Positions 35,120 to 45,200 of a DNA stretch of 64,000 nt are shown in pieces (positions within the stretch are counted from its first letter, which is position 1; the number at the start of each line of letters is the position of its first letter). Source of the DNA: Pseudodonghicola xiamenensis DSM 18339 (GTDB lineage Bacteria > Pseudomonadota > Alphaproteobacteria > Rhodobacterales > Rhodobacteraceae); the NCBI RefSeq assembly GCF_000429365.1, contig NZ_AUBS01000014.1, forward strand, positions 1 to 64,000. Reading direction: 5' to 3'. The notes below the pieces were generated by a model. It was not told the origin of the DNA, made no database searches, and was given only the letters and a program-made list of their open reading frames with translations. Both the position numbers and the translations under genes were made by a program.

Positions 35120-35593
35120 ATGGATCCTCGCAAGCTTGAAATGACCGTTCTGATGACGCCGGACATGGCGAATTTCAGCGGTAAGGTGCATGGTGGTGCG
35201 CTGCTGAACCTGCTGGACCGGGTTGCATTTTCCTGTGCTTCGCGGTTTTCCAAGCAATATGCCGTGACACTTTCCGTAGATCAGGTAACCTTCAAGCAGC
35301 CGATCAATGTTGGGGAGCTGGTGACCTTCCGCGCCAGCGTCAACCTGGCCGGTCGGACGTCGATGGAAATCGGCATTCGGGTCGAGGCGCAGGATATTCG
35401 CGCCGGCACCACGCGGCATACCAATTCGTGTTATTTCACCATGGTCGCGGTGGACGAGCATGGTACGCCGACCGAAGTGCCCACCCTTGCGGTGCTGGAC
35501 GAGACCGAGGCCCGGCGTCAGCGCGCTGCTGAAACGCGCAAGAAGCTGCGCCGCCAATTCTCGGAAGAGATGAAAAAGGCCGCCCAGGGCTGA
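35120..35593 (+). CDS. Acyl-CoA thioesterase, hotdog fold (YciA/cytosolic type)
   Basis: The 157-residue protein has the hotdog thioesterase pattern: MANFSGKVHGGALLNLLDRVAF (visible as KVHGGALLNLLDRVA, about 21-35), with the active-site-type Asp in that helix, and VDQVTFKQPINVGE. It hydrolyses acyl-CoA. A basic C-terminal helix (RRQRAAETRKKLRRQ) is an extension. GGGGAAAGG precedes the ATG. It lies just before the rpmC promoter. Confidence 0.88.
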   Translation: MDPRKLEMTVLMTPDMANFSGKVHGGALLNLLDRVAFSCASRFSKQYAVTLSVDQVTFKQPINVGELVTFRASVNLAGRTSMEIGIRVEAQDIRAGTTRHTNSCYFTMVAVDEHGTPTEVPTLAVLDETEARRQRAAETRKKLRRQFSEEMKKAAQG

Positions 35594-35648
35594 AGCACGC
35601 GGGTCTGTCGCCGGGGCAGGGCGTATCGCGAAAAGGCCAAGTAATTGC

Positions 35649-35677
35649 TTGCCCCGCAGGTGATCCTCCCCTATAGA
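35649..35677 (+). promoter_or_regulatory. Predicted spc operon (rpmC) promoter
   Basis: TTGCCC (35649-35654), a 17-nt spacer and TATAGA (35672-35677). The transcript should begin near 35684. Confidence 0.6.
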
Positions 35678-35684
35678 ACGCCAT

Positions 35685-35722
35685 CTCACGGATTCCCGCT
35701 TTGGCGGGATTCGTGTGTTTGC
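35685..35722 (+). terminator. Promoter-proximal hairpin in the rpmC leader
   Basis: TCCCGC and GCGGGA around TTTG form the top of a longer stem (outer pairs CAC/GTG with one bulge and one T-T mismatch), then GTGTTTG. It begins at or just after the predicted start of transcription. Confidence 0.45.
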
Positions 35723-35792
35723 AATTCATCCACCAGGTCAAGGGTGACCCGATCGACGGGGCCTTCTGGTGTTTTGAGAGAAGGAAAAGGCG

Positions 35793-35999
35793 ATGAACGC
35801 CAAAGAACTGCGTGACAAGACGCCGGATCAGCTCCGGGAAGAGCTTGCCAACCTGAAGAAAGAAAGCTTCAACCTGCGCTTTCAACAGGCAACCGGTCAG
35901 CTGGAAAACACGGCAGGCATCAAGGCGGCTCGTCGCAATGCTGCCCGCGTGAAAACCATCCTGAACGAAAAAGCTGCTGCTGCAGCCGGCGACGCATAA
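35793..35999 (+). CDS. rpmC: 50S ribosomal protein L29
   Basis: L29 has 68 residues, two long helices near the exit tunnel. AGGAAAAGG is upstream. It starts the rpmC-rpsQ-rplN-...-rpmD block. Confidence 0.97.
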   Translation: MNAKELRDKTPDQLREELANLKKESFNLRFQQATGQLENTAGIKAARRNAARVKTILNEKAAAAAGDA

Positions 36000-36011
36000 G
36001 GAGCCTGCAAG

Positions 36012-36242
36012 ATGCCCAAACGTATCCTTTCCGGCACCGTGACCAGCGACGCCAACGCTCAGACCGTCACCGTTCTGGTGGAGCGCCGCTTCACCCATCC
36101 GGTTCTGAAGAAGACCATCCGTAAGTCCAAGAAATACCGGGCTCACGACGAGAAGAACGCCTACAAAGTGGGTGATACGGTTCGCATCATCGAATGCGCG
36201 CCGAAGTCGAAGACGAAACGCTGGGAGGTTCTGGAGGCGTAA
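36012..36242 (+). CDS. rpsQ: 30S ribosomal protein S17
   Basis: S17 has 76 residues; an OB-fold protein binding 16S h11. It lies 12 nt after rpmC with AAGGAG upstream. Confidence 0.98.
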   Translation: MPKRILSGTVTSDANAQTVTVLVERRFTHPVLKKTIRKSKKYRAHDEKNAYKVGDTVRIIECAPKSKTKRWEVLEA

Positions 36243-36319
36243 GCCTTCCGGACCTTTCGGCCTGATCGAAACCCTGGGGGACAAAATATGACACGCCCCC
36301 ACAGGTCGGGAGAAACCAC

Positions 36320-36688
36320 ATGATCCAGATGCAGACCAATCTGGATGTCGCTGACAACTCCGGCGCTCGCCGGGTGCAGTGCATCAAGGTCCTGGGTGGT
36401 TCCAAGCGGAAATACGCGTCGGTGGGTGATATCATCGTCGTATCCGTGAAAGAGGCCATCCCGCGCGGCCGCGTGAAGAAAGGTGACGTCCGTAAGGCCG
36501 TCGTCGTGCGCACCGCCAAGGAAGTCCGTCGCGAAGACGGCACCGCGATCCGCTTCGATCGCAACGCTGCCGTGATTCTTAACAACAACAACGAGCCCGT
36601 CGGCACCCGTATCTTCGGCCCGGTTGTTCGCGAACTGCGCGCGAAGAACTTCATGAAGATCATCTCGCTGGCTCCGGAGGTGCTGTAA
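36320..36688 (+). CDS. rplN: 50S ribosomal protein L14
   Basis: L14 has 122 residues at the subunit interface. [15 protein letters not shown] starts the family signature. The 77-nt gap before it shows no clear promoter. Confidence 0.98.
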   Translation: MIQMQTNLDVADNSGARRVQCIKVLGGSKRKYASVGDIIVVSVKEAIPRGRVKKGDVRKAVVVRTAKEVRREDGTAIRFDRNAAVILNNNNEPVGTRIFGPVVRELRAKNFMKIISLAPEVL

Positions 36689-36690
36689 TC

Positions 36691-37002
36691 ATGGCTGCGA
36701 AGCTCCGCAAAGGCGACAAAGTCGTCGTGCTGGCCGGCAAGGACAAGGGCAAGGAAGGCACCATCGCCTCCGTTGACCCGAAAGCCGGCAAAGCCGTTGT
36801 CGATGGCGTGAACATGGCCATCCGTCACACCCGTCAAAGCCAAACCAGCCAGGGCGGCCGCCTGCCGAAGGCAGTGCCGATCGACCTGAGCAACCTGGCG
36901 CTGCTGGACAAGAACGGCAAAGCCACCCGCGTCGGCTTCCGCATGGAAGGTGACAAGAAGGTGCGTTTCGCCAAGACCACGGGAGACGTGATCGATGCTT
37001 GA
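36691..37002 (+). CDS. rplX: 50S ribosomal protein L24
   Basis: L24 has 103 residues with a KOW motif ([18 protein letters not shown], about 6-23). It is an early assembly protein. rplE overlaps by 8 nt. Confidence 0.98.
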   Translation: MAAKLRKGDKVVVLAGKDKGKEGTIASVDPKAGKAVVDGVNMAIRHTRQSQTSQGGRLPKAVPIDLSNLALLDKNGKATRVGFRMEGDKKVRFAKTTGDVIDA

Positions 37003-37555
37003 TGCCGCAACCTACACCCCGCGTCTCAAGGCGCTGTACAAAGACAGCATCCGCGCCGCTCTGAAAGAAGAGTTCGGCTATAAGAACGACATGCAGATCC
37101 CCGGTCTGGACAAAATCGTTCTGAACATCGGCTGTGGTGCCGAGGCGGTCAAAGACAGCAAGAAGGCGAAATCGGCTCAGGAAGACCTGACTTCGATCGC
37201 CGGCCAGAAGGCTGTCGTCACCAAGGCAAAGAAATCCATCGCCGGCTTCCGCGTGCGTGAAGACATGGCTCTGGGTGCCAAGGTGACCCTGCGCAGTGAC
37301 CGGATGTATGAATTCCTCGATCGTCTGATCACTGTTGCGATGCCGCGCGTGCGCGACTTCCGCGGTGTGAAGCCCTCGTTCGATGGCCGTGGCAACTTCG
37401 CGATGGGCCTGAAAGAGCACATCGTGTTCCCGGAAATCGACTTCGACAAGGTCGACGAGGTCTGGGGCATGGATATCATCATCGCCACCACTGCGAAAAC
37501 CGACGCGGAAGCCAAAGCGCTGTTGAAGCTGTTCAACATGCCGTTCAACAGCTGA
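36995..37555 (+). CDS. rplE: 50S ribosomal protein L5
   Basis: L5 has 186 residues and binds 5S rRNA. The start lies inside the end of rplX. Confidence 0.98.
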   Translation: MLDAATYTPRLKALYKDSIRAALKEEFGYKNDMQIPGLDKIVLNIGCGAEAVKDSKKAKSAQEDLTSIAGQKAVVTKAKKSIAGFRVREDMALGAKVTLRSDRMYEFLDRLITVAMPRVRDFRGVKPSFDGRGNFAMGLKEHIVFPEIDFDKVDEVWGMDIIIATTAKTDAEAKALLKLFNMPFNS

Positions 37556-37573
37556 TCGCGGGAAGGATAAGAC

Positions 37574-37879
37574 ATGGCTAAGAAAGCAATGATCGAACGC
37601 GAAAAGAAGCGTGAACGGCTGGTGGCGAAATACGCCGAAAAGCGTGCCGCGCTGAAAGAGATCGCGAATGACGAAGCCCGCCCGATGGAAGAGCGTTTCA
37701 AAGCGCGTCTGAAACTGGCGAAACTGCCGCGCAACGGTTCGGCCACCCGGCTGCACAACCGCTGCCAGCTGACCGGTCGTCCCCATGCTTACTATCGTAA
37801 GCTGAAGGTCAGCCGGATCATGCTGCGGGAACTGGGCTCGAATGGCCAGATCCCCGGTCTGGTGAAGTCGAGCTGGTAA
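37574..37879 (+). CDS. rpsN: 30S ribosomal protein S14
   Basis: S14 has 101 residues, the long zinc-free type: only one Cys (NRCQLTGR) is present instead of the CxxC pairs of the short form. Confidence 0.98.
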   Translation: MAKKAMIEREKKRERLVAKYAEKRAALKEIANDEARPMEERFKARLKLAKLPRNGSATRLHNRCQLTGRPHAYYRKLKVSRIMLRELGSNGQIPGLVKSSW

Positions 37880-37892
37880 GGAGGGCATAGAG

Positions 37893-38285
37893 ATGAACGA
37901 TCCTATCGGCGATATGCTCACCCGTATCCGCAACGCGCAAATGCGCGGCAAAAGCACCGTGCTGACTCCGGCGTCGAAACTGCGCGCCTGGGTTCTGGAT
38001 GTGCTGGCGGACGAAGGCTATATCCGTGGCTATGACAAGCTGACTGGCGAAAATGGCCATCCGGCTCTGGAAATCAGCCTGAAATACTTCGAAGGCGAAC
38101 CTGTTATTCGCGAACTGAAGCGGGTCTCCAAACCCGGTCGTCGCGTGTACATGGGCGTCAAGGACATCCCGCAGGTCCGTCAGGGTCTGGGCGTGTCGAT
38201 TGTCTCCACCCCCAAGGGTGTGATGTCGGATGCAAACGCACGTAGCGCCAATGTCGGCGGCGAAGTGCTCTGCACCGTCTTCTAA
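37893..38285 (+). CDS. rpsH: 30S ribosomal protein S8
   Basis: S8 has 130 residues; it represses the spc operon in E. coli by binding near rplE. AAGGAGGG precedes the start. Confidence 0.98.
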   Translation: MNDPIGDMLTRIRNAQMRGKSTVLTPASKLRAWVLDVLADEGYIRGYDKLTGENGHPALEISLKYFEGEPVIRELKRVSKPGRRVYMGVKDIPQVRQGLGVSIVSTPKGVMSDANARSANVGGEVLCTVF

Positions 38286-38296
38286 GGAGGTCAGAC

Positions 38297-38830
38297 ATGT
38301 CTCGTATTGGTAAGAAACCGGTCGAACTGCCCAGCGGCGTTACCGCCTCTGTGTCGGGTCAGACCGTGGAAGTGAAGGGGCCGAAAGGCACCCGGACCTT
38401 TACCGCCACCGACGATGTCACCATCGTTGTCGAAGACAACACCGTGAAGGTCGAACCGCGTGGCAAGTCCAAGCGCGCCCGCCAGCAATGGGGGATGTCG
38501 CGGACTCAGGTTGCCAATCTGGTGGCCGGTGTGACCGCAGGCTTCAAGAAAGAGCTCGAAATCCAAGGTGTGGGTTACCGCGCCGCGGTGCAGGGCAACG
38601 TCCTGAAGCTGAACCTGGGCTATAGCCACGATGTGGACTTTGATATCCCGGCCGGCGTGACGGTGACTGCACCCAAGCAAACGGAAATCGTTGTCGAAGG
38701 CATCGACCAGCAACTGGTCGGCCAGGTTGCCGCGAACATCCGTGAATGGCGCGCGCCCGAGCCCTATAAGGGCAAAGGCATCCGCTACAAGGGTGAGTAC
38801 ATCTTCCGCAAGGAAGGCAAGAAGAAGTAA
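38297..38830 (+). CDS. rplF: 50S ribosomal protein L6
   Basis: L6 has 177 residues, two related domains, ending in [12 protein letters not shown] conserved near the GTPase centre. Confidence 0.98.
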   Translation: MSRIGKKPVELPSGVTASVSGQTVEVKGPKGTRTFTATDDVTIVVEDNTVKVEPRGKSKRARQQWGMSRTQVANLVAGVTAGFKKELEIQGVGYRAAVQGNVLKLNLGYSHDVDFDIPAGVTVTAPKQTEIVVEGIDQQLVGQVAANIREWRAPEPYKGKGIRYKGEYIFRKEGKKK

Positions 38831-38841
38831 GGACGCTCAAG

Positions 38842-39201
38842 ATGGCACACAGCAAACGGACCCTGTTTCTGAAACGTCGCCTGCGCGTTCGGAACAAACT
38901 TCGCAAGGTCAATGCCGGGCGGCTTCGCCTCTCGGTTCACCGTTCGAACAAGAACATCAGCGTGCAGCTGATCGACGACGTTCGCGGCGTGACCCTGGCT
39001 TCGGCCTCCAGCCTGGAAAAAGATCTGGGCGTTGTCGGCAAGAACAACATCGAAGCGGCCGCCAAGGTGGGCGCAGCGATTGCCGAACGCGCCAAGAAAG
39101 CCGGCGTGGAAGAAGCCTATTTCGATCGTGGCGGCTTCCTGTTTCATGGCAAGGTGAAGGCTCTGGCCGACGCCGCGCGTGAAGGCGGTCTCAAGATCTA
39201 A
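38842..39201 (+). CDS. rplR: 50S ribosomal protein L18
   Basis: L18 has 119 residues and binds 5S rRNA together with L5 and L25. A 111-nt structured spacer separates it from rpsE. Confidence 0.98.
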   Translation: MAHSKRTLFLKRRLRVRNKLRKVNAGRLRLSVHRSNKNISVQLIDDVRGVTLASASSLEKDLGVVGKNNIEAAAKVGAAIAERAKKAGVEEAYFDRGGFLFHGKVKALADAAREGGLKI

Positions 39202-39207
39202 ACGTGT

Positions 39208-39260
39208 GGGCGGTGTTCTGCACCGCCCCGATGATCCGGGAGAGCGCCCCATCGGGGCGC
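39208..39260 (+). other. Two hairpins between rplR and rpsE
   Basis: GGGCGGTG/CACCGCCC (39208-39228, loop TTCTG) and GCGCCCC/GGGGCGC (39244-39260, loop ATC). Neither has a T-run. rplR and rpsE are usually only a few bases apart, so this leader-like insertion may set expression of rpsE-rpmD. Confidence 0.6.
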
Positions 39261-39312
39261 CTCACCAGGATTGCAAAAACGGCGCCTGGCGCCAGGATGA
39301 AAGGAATGCCGC

Positions 39313-39891
39313 ATGGCAGAACGTGAAAACCGTCGGGGCAATCGCCGCGAACGCGAGGAAACCCCGGAATTCGCCGATCGTCTGGTTGCGATCAACCGGG
39401 TGTCGAAAACCGTCAAGGGTGGTAAGCGCTTTGGCTTCGCCGCTCTGGTTGTCGTCGGTGACCAAAAGGGCCGTGTCGGCTTCGGCAAGGGCAAGGCCAA
39501 GGAAGTTCCCGAGGCAATCCGCAAGGCCACTGAGCAAGCGAAGCGTCAGATGATCCGCGTGCCGCTGCGCGAAGGCCGTACCCTGCACCACGACATGCAC
39601 GGCCGCTGGGGCGCCGGCAAGGTCGTCATGCGCGCCGCACCGGAAGGGACCGGGATCATCGCCGGTGGTCCGATGCGCGCCGTGTTTGAAATGCTGGGCC
39701 TGAAGGACGTTGTTTCGAAGTCCATCGGCTCGCAAAACCCCTACAACATGATCCGTGCCACGCTCGACGGTCTCAAGAAAGAGCAGTCGCCGCGTCTGGT
39801 CGCACAGCGCCGGGGCAAGAAGGTCGCTGACATTCTGCCCAAGCACGAGCATCACGCACCGGCAGCTCAGCCGGTCGCAGAGGAGGCTTAA
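39313..39891 (+). CDS. rpsE: 30S ribosomal protein S5
   Basis: S5 has 192 residues with the N-terminal dsRNA-binding-like domain and [12 protein letters not shown]. It affects decoding accuracy. The ATG follows AAAGGAA. Confidence 0.98.
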   Translation: MAERENRRGNRREREETPEFADRLVAINRVSKTVKGGKRFGFAALVVVGDQKGRVGFGKGKAKEVPEAIRKATEQAKRQMIRVPLREGRTLHHDMHGRWGAGKVVMRAAPEGTGIIAGGPMRAVFEMLGLKDVVSKSIGSQNPYNMIRATLDGLKKEQSPRLVAQRRGKKVADILPKHEHHAPAAQPVAEEA

Positions 39892-39894
39892 TCC

Positions 39895-40083
39895 ATGGCC
39901 AAGACCATCGTTGTCAAACAGATCGGTTCGCCGATCCGTCGCCCCGCCGAACAGCGCGCAACGCTGATCGGTCTGGGTCTGAACAAGATGCACAAGACCC
40001 GCGAGCTTGAGGATACCCCCTCGGTGCGTGGCATGATCAACAAGATCCCGCATCTGGTCGAGATCGTCGAAGAACGCGGCTGA
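39895..40083 (+). CDS. rpmD: 50S ribosomal protein L30
   Basis: L30 has 62 residues. Last gene of this block; a terminator follows and rplO is 1.5 kb away. Confidence 0.97.
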   Translation: MAKTIVVKQIGSPIRRPAEQRATLIGLGLNKMHKTRELEDTPSVRGMINKIPHLVEIVEERG

Positions 40084-40116
40084 GCCCGTCTTTCTCGATC
40101 CGAGACGCAGGTTTTG

Positions 40117-40146
40117 AACGGCGCCCTTCCTGAGGGCGCCGTTTTT
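40117..40146 (+). terminator. Intrinsic terminator after rpmD
   Basis: An 11-bp stem (40117-40127 / 40133-40143) with a 5-nt loop ends in TTTTT. Confidence 0.93.
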
Positions 40147-40240
40147 GCATTTAGCCCCCGCACAGCGTCTGTGCGCTGGCGGCCTCTAGGCGGGGGCGGC
40201 CCTTCGGCATAACTTCGCAGCGAATTTTGAGGAGACGGCC

Positions 40241-41269
40241 ATGGAAGTGGGGCTTTATACCTTTGGCGACGTGGGCACCGACCCGGTGACCGGCGCGCGG
40301 GTTGATGCGCGGCAGCGGCTGAACAATCTGATGGAAGAGATCGAGCTGGCCGATCAGGTGGGGCTCGATGTCTTCGGGGTGGGCGAACACCACCGTCCCA
40401 ATTACGCCGTGACCGCACCTGCGGTGGCGCTGGCGGGTGCGGCGCGCACGACCAAGTCAATCCGGCTGAGTTCTGCTGTCTCGGTGCTCAGCTCCGACAA
40501 TCCGGTGCGTGTGTTCGAGGAGTTTTCGACGCTCGACAGTCTCAGTAACGGCCGGGCCGAGCTGATGGTCGGGCGCGGCAGCTTTATCGAGAGCTTCCCG
40601 CTCTTCGGCTACGATCTGGAGGATTACGACGATCTCTTCGAGGAAAAGCTGCAGATGCTGCTGGCGATCAACGAAGAGGAAAAGCTGCGCTGGCGCGGTT
40701 CGAAGCACACCCCGCGGGTCGAGGGACTGGGCGTCTATCCGCGCCCGGTGAACGGAAAGCTGCCGGTCTGGATCGCTGCCGGGGGCACGCCTGACAGCAT
40801 GATTCGCGCCGGCGTCCTGGGCTGCCCATTGGCGTTGGCCATCATCGGCGGGGCGCCGCGCCGGTTCAAGGCGCTGGCCGATCTCTATCGTCGTGCGGCA
40901 GAGCAGGCTGGCAATACCGACAAGACGCGGGTGTCGCTGAATGTCCATGGTTTCGTGGGGGAGGATGGCAAGGCCGCAGCAGACCTGTTCTTCCCGGCGC
41001 AAAAGGCGGTGATGGACCAGCTTGGTCGCGAACGCGGCTGGCCGCCGCAGAGCCGGGCGCAATACGATGCCGCCATGGGGCCGGAAGGGGCGATGTTCGT
41101 AGGCTCGCCGGCGCAGGTGGTCGACAAGATTCTCGGCCTGAAGGAGGATCTGGGCTTTGATCGGGTGTCGATCCAGATGGCGATCGGGGTGATCGAGCAC
41201 AAGGAGATACTCAAGGCGATCGAGGTGCTGGGCACCAAGGTGGCGCCGGAGCTGCGGAAGGCCGGGTAG
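40241..41269 (+). CDS. LLM class flavin-dependent oxidoreductase (luciferase-like)
   Basis: The 342-residue protein has the luciferase-like TIM-barrel pattern: GVGEHHRPNYAVTAPAVALA (visible as FGVGEHHRPNYAV near 48-60), SAVSVLSSDNPVRVFEEF and MVGRGSFIESFPLFGYD. It uses reduced flavin; some family members are monooxygenases. The substrate is unknown. GGAGACGG precedes the ATG. It is inserted between rpmD and rplO. Confidence 0.88.
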   Translation: MEVGLYTFGDVGTDPVTGARVDARQRLNNLMEEIELADQVGLDVFGVGEHHRPNYAVTAPAVALAGAARTTKSIRLSSAVSVLSSDNPVRVFEEFSTLDSLSNGRAELMVGRGSFIESFPLFGYDLEDYDDLFEEKLQMLLAINEEEKLRWRGSKHTPRVEGLGVYPRPVNGKLPVWIAAGGTPDSMIRAGVLGCPLALAIIGGAPRRFKALADLYRRAAEQAGNTDKTRVSLNVHGFVGEDGKAAADLFFPAQKAVMDQLGRERGWPPQSRAQYDAAMGPEGAMFVGSPAQVVDKILGLKEDLGFDRVSIQMAIGVIEHKEILKAIEVLGTKVAPELRKAG

Positions 41270-41324
41270 GGGTGAAACGCGTCTTCTAGATCGCTTGCGA
41301 TCCTGTTCGCGCCCGGGGTACGTT

Positions 41325-41346
41325 CTCCAGGCGGACTCCAGGCGGG
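41325..41346. repeat. Short tandem repeat before rplO
   Basis: Two near-identical 11-nt units, CTCCAGGCGGA and CTCCAGGCGGG. GATCGC/GCGATC also lies at 41289-41302. The 293-nt gap between the LLM gene and rplO otherwise holds only the rplO promoter. Confidence 0.5.
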
Positions 41347-41439
41347 TGCGAACTCGCTCCCGACCGCGTGCCGGGCGCGGCTCTGTGTGGTGAGGGGGCG
41401 TCGTGGCTCGGGATGGGGAGGTCTCTGACCACCAAATCC

Positions 41440-41468
41440 TTGCAACGTGCCGCGCCGCCGTCTATACG
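41440..41468 (+). promoter_or_regulatory. Predicted rplO promoter
   Basis: TTGCAA (41440-41445), a 17-nt spacer and TATACG (41463-41468). A GGCCC/GGGCC hairpin (41477-41489) falls right at the expected transcript start. Confidence 0.55.
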
Positions 41469-41562
41469 CCCACGGTGGCCCTGTGGGCCCGACTCACCAA
41501 AACCAAGAAACGCCGTGGTCGTCCCATCCGCTTCGGGGGCGCATCCGGCAAGGAGAAGCGAC

Positions 41563-42036
41563 ATGAAACTCAACGAACTGCGCGACAATCCCGGCGCCGC
41601 CCCGAAACGCAAACGTGTTGCCCGTGGTCCGGGCTCGGGCAAAGGCAAGACCGCGGGCCGCGGTATCAAAGGTCAGAAATCCCGTTCGGGTGTGGCCATC
41701 AACGGCTATGAAGGCGGCCAGATGCCGCTGTACCAACGGCTTCCGAAGCGCGGCTTTAACAAGCCGAACCGCAAAGAATTCGCCGTTGTGAACCTGGGCC
41801 TGATCCAGAAATTCATCGAAGCCGGCAAGCTGGACGCAAGCGCCGCGATCACCGAGGACGCGCTGGTCGCCTCCGGTCTGGTTCGCCGCAAGCTGGACGG
41901 CATCCGGGTTCTGGCCAAGGGCGAATTCAGCACCAAGGCGACCATCGAAGTCACCGGCGCCTCGAAATCGGCAGTTGCTGCCGTCGAGGCAGCGGGCGGC
42001 GCCCTGAAGGTCGCAACCGTTGAAGCTGACGCCTAA
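41563..42036 (+). CDS. rplO: 50S ribosomal protein L15
   Basis: L15 has 157 residues; the Gly/Lys/Arg-rich N-terminal tail ([17 protein letters not shown]) is typical. The ATG at 41563 follows AAGGAGAAG; upstream in-frame codons show no homology. Confidence 0.98.
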   Translation: MKLNELRDNPGAAPKRKRVARGPGSGKGKTAGRGIKGQKSRSGVAINGYEGGQMPLYQRLPKRGFNKPNRKEFAVVNLGLIQKFIEAGKLDASAAITEDALVASGLVRRKLDGIRVLAKGEFSTKATIEVTGASKSAVAAVEAAGGALKVATVEADA

Positions 42037-42087
42037 GCGGTTGTGGGCGGCCTCCGGGCCGCTTAAATAGACCTCAGTTTTCCATGA

Positions 42088-42120
42088 CGCCGCCCGAGCC
42101 GGAAAACGGCCCGGGCGGCG
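42088..42120 (+). other. GC-rich hairpin between rplO and secY
   Basis: CGCCGCCCG (42088-42096) pairs with CGGGCGGCG (42112-42120), with inner GCC/GGC pairing. No T-run follows. Possible leader structure for secY. Confidence 0.6.
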
Positions 42121-42142
42121 CAGTCATAAGAGAGACCTCTTC

Positions 42143-43513
42143 ATGGTATCAGCAGCGGAACAAATGGCGGCGAACACGAGCTGGGCTGCGCTTGGCAAAG
42201 CCACCGATCTGCGCAACCGAATTCTCTTCACCCTGGGCCTGCTGATCGTCTACCGGCTGGGCACCTTCATTCCCGTTCCGGGAATCGACGGCGCCGCGCT
42301 GCGTCAGTTCATGGAGGGTGCGGGGCAGGGCATCGGCGGCATGGTGTCTATGTTCACCGGTGGCGCATTGGGCCGCATGGGGATCTTCGCCTTAGGCATC
42401 ATGCCCTATATTTCCGCCTCGATCATCGTTCAGCTGCTGACGGCCATGGTGCCCTCGCTCGAACAGCTGAAGAAAGAGGGCGAGCAGGGCCGAAAGAAGA
42501 TCAACCAGTACATGCGCTTCGGGACCGTGGCGCTGGCCACCGTTCAGGCCTATGGCCTCGCGGTCTCGCTCGAGGCCGGCGGTCTGGCGACCGATCCGGG
42601 GCTCTATTTCCGCTTCTCGACCATGATCACCTTGGTGGGTGGCACCATGTTCCTGATGTGGCTGGGCGAACAGATCACTTCGCGCGGGATCGGCAACGGT
42701 ATCTCTCTTATCATCTTCGTCGGCATCATTGCCGAGGTTCCGGCCGCACTGGCGCAATTCCTTGCCTCGGGGCGTTCCGGCGCGATCAGCCCGGCGGTGA
42801 TCATCGGCGCGATTATCCTGGTTATCGCGGTGATCACCTTCGTGGTCTTCATGGAACGCGCCTTGCGCAAGATTCATATCCAGTACCCGCGCCGTCAGGT
42901 CGGGATGAAGGTCTATGATGGTGGCTCCAGCCACCTGCCGATCAAGGTGAACCCGGCCGGTGTGATCCCGGCGATCTTCGCCTCGTCGCTGCTGCTGCTG
43001 CCGACCACGATCTCGACCTTCTCCTCCAGCGCGGCAAGCGGTCCGGTGATGTCGTGGCTGCTGGCGAACTTCGGGCCGGGGCAGCCGCTGTATCTGCTGT
43101 TCTTCTGCGCGATGATCGTCTTCTTCGCCTATTTCTATACCTTCAACGTGTCGTTCAAGCCGGACGATGTGGCGGACAACCTGAAGAACCAGAATGGTTT
43201 CGTTCCCGGTATCCGCCCGGGCAAGAAGACGGCAGAATATTTTGAATATGTGGTGAACCGTATCCTGGTGCTGGGCGCGGCCTATCTGGCCTTCGTCTGC
43301 CTGATGCCGGAAATCCTGCGCGGACAGTTCCATGTGCCCTTCTATTTCGGCGGCACCTCGGTTCTGATCATCGTGTCAGTGACCATGGACACCATCCAGC
43401 AGGTGCAAAGCCATCTGCTTGCCCATCAATATGAAGGGCTGATTGAGAAATCCCAACTGCGCGGGCGCAGTGGCAACAAGAAACGAGCAAAACGAGGGCC
43501 GGCACGGCGATGA
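42143..43513 (+). CDS. secY: Preprotein translocase subunit SecY
   Basis: SecY has 456 residues and ten membrane segments, the channel of Sec[15 protein letters not shown] starts TM1-loop homology. Overlaps adk by 4 nt (ATGA). Confidence 0.98.
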   Translation: MVSAAEQMAANTSWAALGKATDLRNRILFTLGLLIVYRLGTFIPVPGIDGAALRQFMEGAGQGIGGMVSMFTGGALGRMGIFALGIMPYISASIIVQLLTAMVPSLEQLKKEGEQGRKKINQYMRFGTVALATVQAYGLAVSLEAGGLATDPGLYFRFSTMITLVGGTMFLMWLGEQITSRGIGNGISLIIFVGIIAEVPAALAQFLASGRSGAISPAVIIGAIILVIAVITFVVFMERALRKIHIQYPRRQVGMKVYDGGSSHLPIKVNPAGVIPAIFASSLLLLPTTISTFSSSAASGPVMSWLLANFGPGQPLYLLFFCAMIVFFAYFYTFNVSFKPDDVADNLKNQNGFVPGIRPGKKTAEYFEYVVNRILVLGAAYLAFVCLMPEILRGQFHVPFYFGGTSVLIIVSVTMDTIQQVQSHLLAHQYEGLIEKSQLRGRSGNKKRAKRGPARR

Positions 43514-44100
43514 AAACCGCGATGAATATCATTCTCTTGGGCCCGCCGGGGGCGGGCAAAGGAACTCAGGCAGCCAGGCTCGTGGCTGAACGCGGCATGG
43601 TGCAACTGTCAACTGGGGACATGCTGCGCGCGGCCCGGACGTCGGGCACGGAAATGGGGCAGAAGGTCGCCGCGATCATGGATGCCGGCCAGCTCGTCAC
43701 CGACGAGATCGTGATCGGCCTGATCGCCGAGCAGTTGGAAAAAGGCTCGGAAGGTGGGTTCATCTTCGACGGTTTCCCCCGCACCCTGCCGCAGGCCGAT
43801 GCTTTGGCCGCGCTGCTGGCGGAAAAGGGGCAGACGCTTGGTGCCGTGATCCAGCTTGAAGTCGATGATGAAACGCTGGTCCAGCGCATCGTCAACCGCG
43901 CCAAGGAAGCGGCAGCCGCTGGCCAGCCGGTGCGCGCGGACGACAACGAGGAAAGCGTCAAGATCCGTTTGATGGAATATTACAAGAAGACTGCGCCACT
44001 GATCGGCTACTACTATGCCGGTGGCAATTTGACCAAGGTGGACGGTCTTGCCGAAATCGACACGGTACATGACGCGATCGCGGCTGTGCTGGACGCCTGA
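43510..44100 (+). CDS. adk: Adenylate kinase
   Basis: Adk has 196 residues. The P-loop GPPGAGKGT spans residues 11-19. The LID is the short form without a zinc site. It converts ATP + AMP to two ADP. The start at 43510 is coupled to the secY stop; an ATG at 43522 (MNIILLGPP) is the usual family start and is a real alternative. Confidence 0.96.
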   Translation: MKTAMNIILLGPPGAGKGTQAARLVAERGMVQLSTGDMLRAARTSGTEMGQKVAAIMDAGQLVTDEIVIGLIAEQLEKGSEGGFIFDGFPRTLPQADALAALLAEKGQTLGAVIQLEVDDETLVQRIVNRAKEAAAAGQPVRADDNEESVKIRLMEYYKKTAPLIGYYYAGGNLTKVDGLAEIDTVHDAIAAVLDA

Positions 44101-44133
44101 TCAGGCTTTAGCCGAGGGATTCGGCGTCAGGGG

Positions 44134-44162
44134 TTGACCCGGGGGTCAAAAGCCCATATCGA
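44134..44162 (+). promoter_or_regulatory. Predicted alpha operon (rpsM) promoter with palindrome over -35
   Basis: TTGACC (44134-44139), a 17-nt spacer and TATCGA (44157-44162). TTGACCC and GGGTCAA form a 16-nt palindrome (44134-44149) that covers the -35 box and could be an operator. Confidence 0.6.
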
Positions 44163-44189
44163 CCCGCATCCCTCATGGGAATCACACGC

Positions 44190-44215
44190 GCGGCGGGATT
44201 CGCCCGGCGCGCGGA
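44190..44215 (+). other. Hairpin in the rpsM leader
   Basis: A GC-rich stem of about ten pairs with one G-G mismatch, loop ATTCG, about 20 nt after the predicted start. No T-run. It may be the S4/S13 leader control region, which is known for the alpha operon elsewhere. Confidence 0.5.
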
Positions 44216-44315
44216 TCACCTCGCAAAAGTGCTGGCCATCCGGGGCAACTCGACGGTCGCGCGTTGTGAAAAAAGGTTCTGGAGCTACGGAACCGCAACG
44301 AAAGGAAAGTGACAC

Positions 44316-44684
44316 GTGGCACGTATTGCCGGCGTAAACATCCCGACCTCTAAACGGGTCCCGATCGCCCTGACCTATATCACCGGTATCGGCCATACTT
44401 CGGCCAAAGCCATCTGCGACGCAGTCGGTATCGACCAGACCCGCCGCGTCAACGAGCTGAGCGATGCCGAAGTCCTGCAGATTCGCGAACATATCGACGC
44501 CAACTACACCGTCGAAGGCGACCTGCGCCGCGAAACCCAAATGAACATCAAGCGCCTGATGGACCTGGGCTGCTACCGTGGCCTGCGCCATCGTCGCAAC
44601 CTGCCCGTCCGTGGTCAGCGCACGCATACCAACGCGCGCACCCGCAAAGGCCCGGCGAAGCCGATCGCCGGCAAGAAGAAATAA
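44316..44684 (+). CDS. rpsM: 30S ribosomal protein S13
   Basis: S13 has 122 residues; GTG start at 44316 with AAAGGAAAG upstream. [25 protein letters not shown] is the conserved basic tail (cited in part: [14 protein letters not shown]). rpsD is not in this window. Confidence 0.98.
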   Translation: MARIAGVNIPTSKRVPIALTYITGIGHTSAKAICDAVGIDQTRRVNELSDAEVLQIREHIDANYTVEGDLRRETQMNIKRLMDLGCYRGLRHRRNLPVRGQRTHTNARTRKGPAKPIAGKKK

Positions 44685-44698
44685 GGGGGGCTTGATCC

Positions 44699-45088
44699 AT
44701 GGCACGTGATAAGACTCGCACCAAGCGTAAAGAGCGTAAGAACATCGCCGCCGGTGTGGCGCATGTGAACAGCTCGTTCAACAACACCAAGATCCTGATC
44801 TCGGATGTGCAAGGCAACGCGATCTCCTGGTCGTCCGCTGGCACCATGGGCTTCAAGGGGTCGCGGAAATCGACCCCCTATGCCGCTCAGATGGCCGCCG
44901 AAGATGCTGGCCGTAAGGCGCAGGAACATGGCGTGAAAACCCTGGAAGTCGAAGTGCAGGGCCCCGGTTCGGGCCGTGAATCGGCGCTGCGTGCGCTGGC
45001 TGCCGTTGGCTTCAACATCACCTCGATCCGGGATGTCACCCCGATCGCCCACAACGGCTGCCGCCCTCCGAAGCGTCGCCGCGTCTAA
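44699..45088 (+). CDS. rpsK: 30S ribosomal protein S11
   Basis: S11 has 129 residues, ending in [13 protein letters not shown]-like sequence; binds the platform near the E-site mRNA. Confidence 0.98.
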   Translation: MARDKTRTKRKERKNIAAGVAHVNSSFNNTKILISDVQGNAISWSSAGTMGFKGSRKSTPYAAQMAAEDAGRKAQEHGVKTLEVEVQGPGSGRESALRALAAVGFNITSIRDVTPIAHNGCRPPKRRRV

Positions 45089-45105
45089 GGGCAGAACGAT
45101 TTGAA

Positions 45106-45131
45106 CGGGGCTGTGCCAGTGCACGGCCCCG
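45106..45131 (+). other. Hairpin between rpsK and rpoA
   Basis: An 11-bp stem with one T-G pair (45106-45116 / 45121-45131) and loop CAGT. No T-run follows, so a processing or stability element is more likely than a terminator. Confidence 0.6.
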
Positions 45132-45200
45132 ATCCGTCATTTGAAACCTCGGGCGTCTGGGCTTTAGGACATGGAGCGCAGACAGGAATGGAGGGACCGC

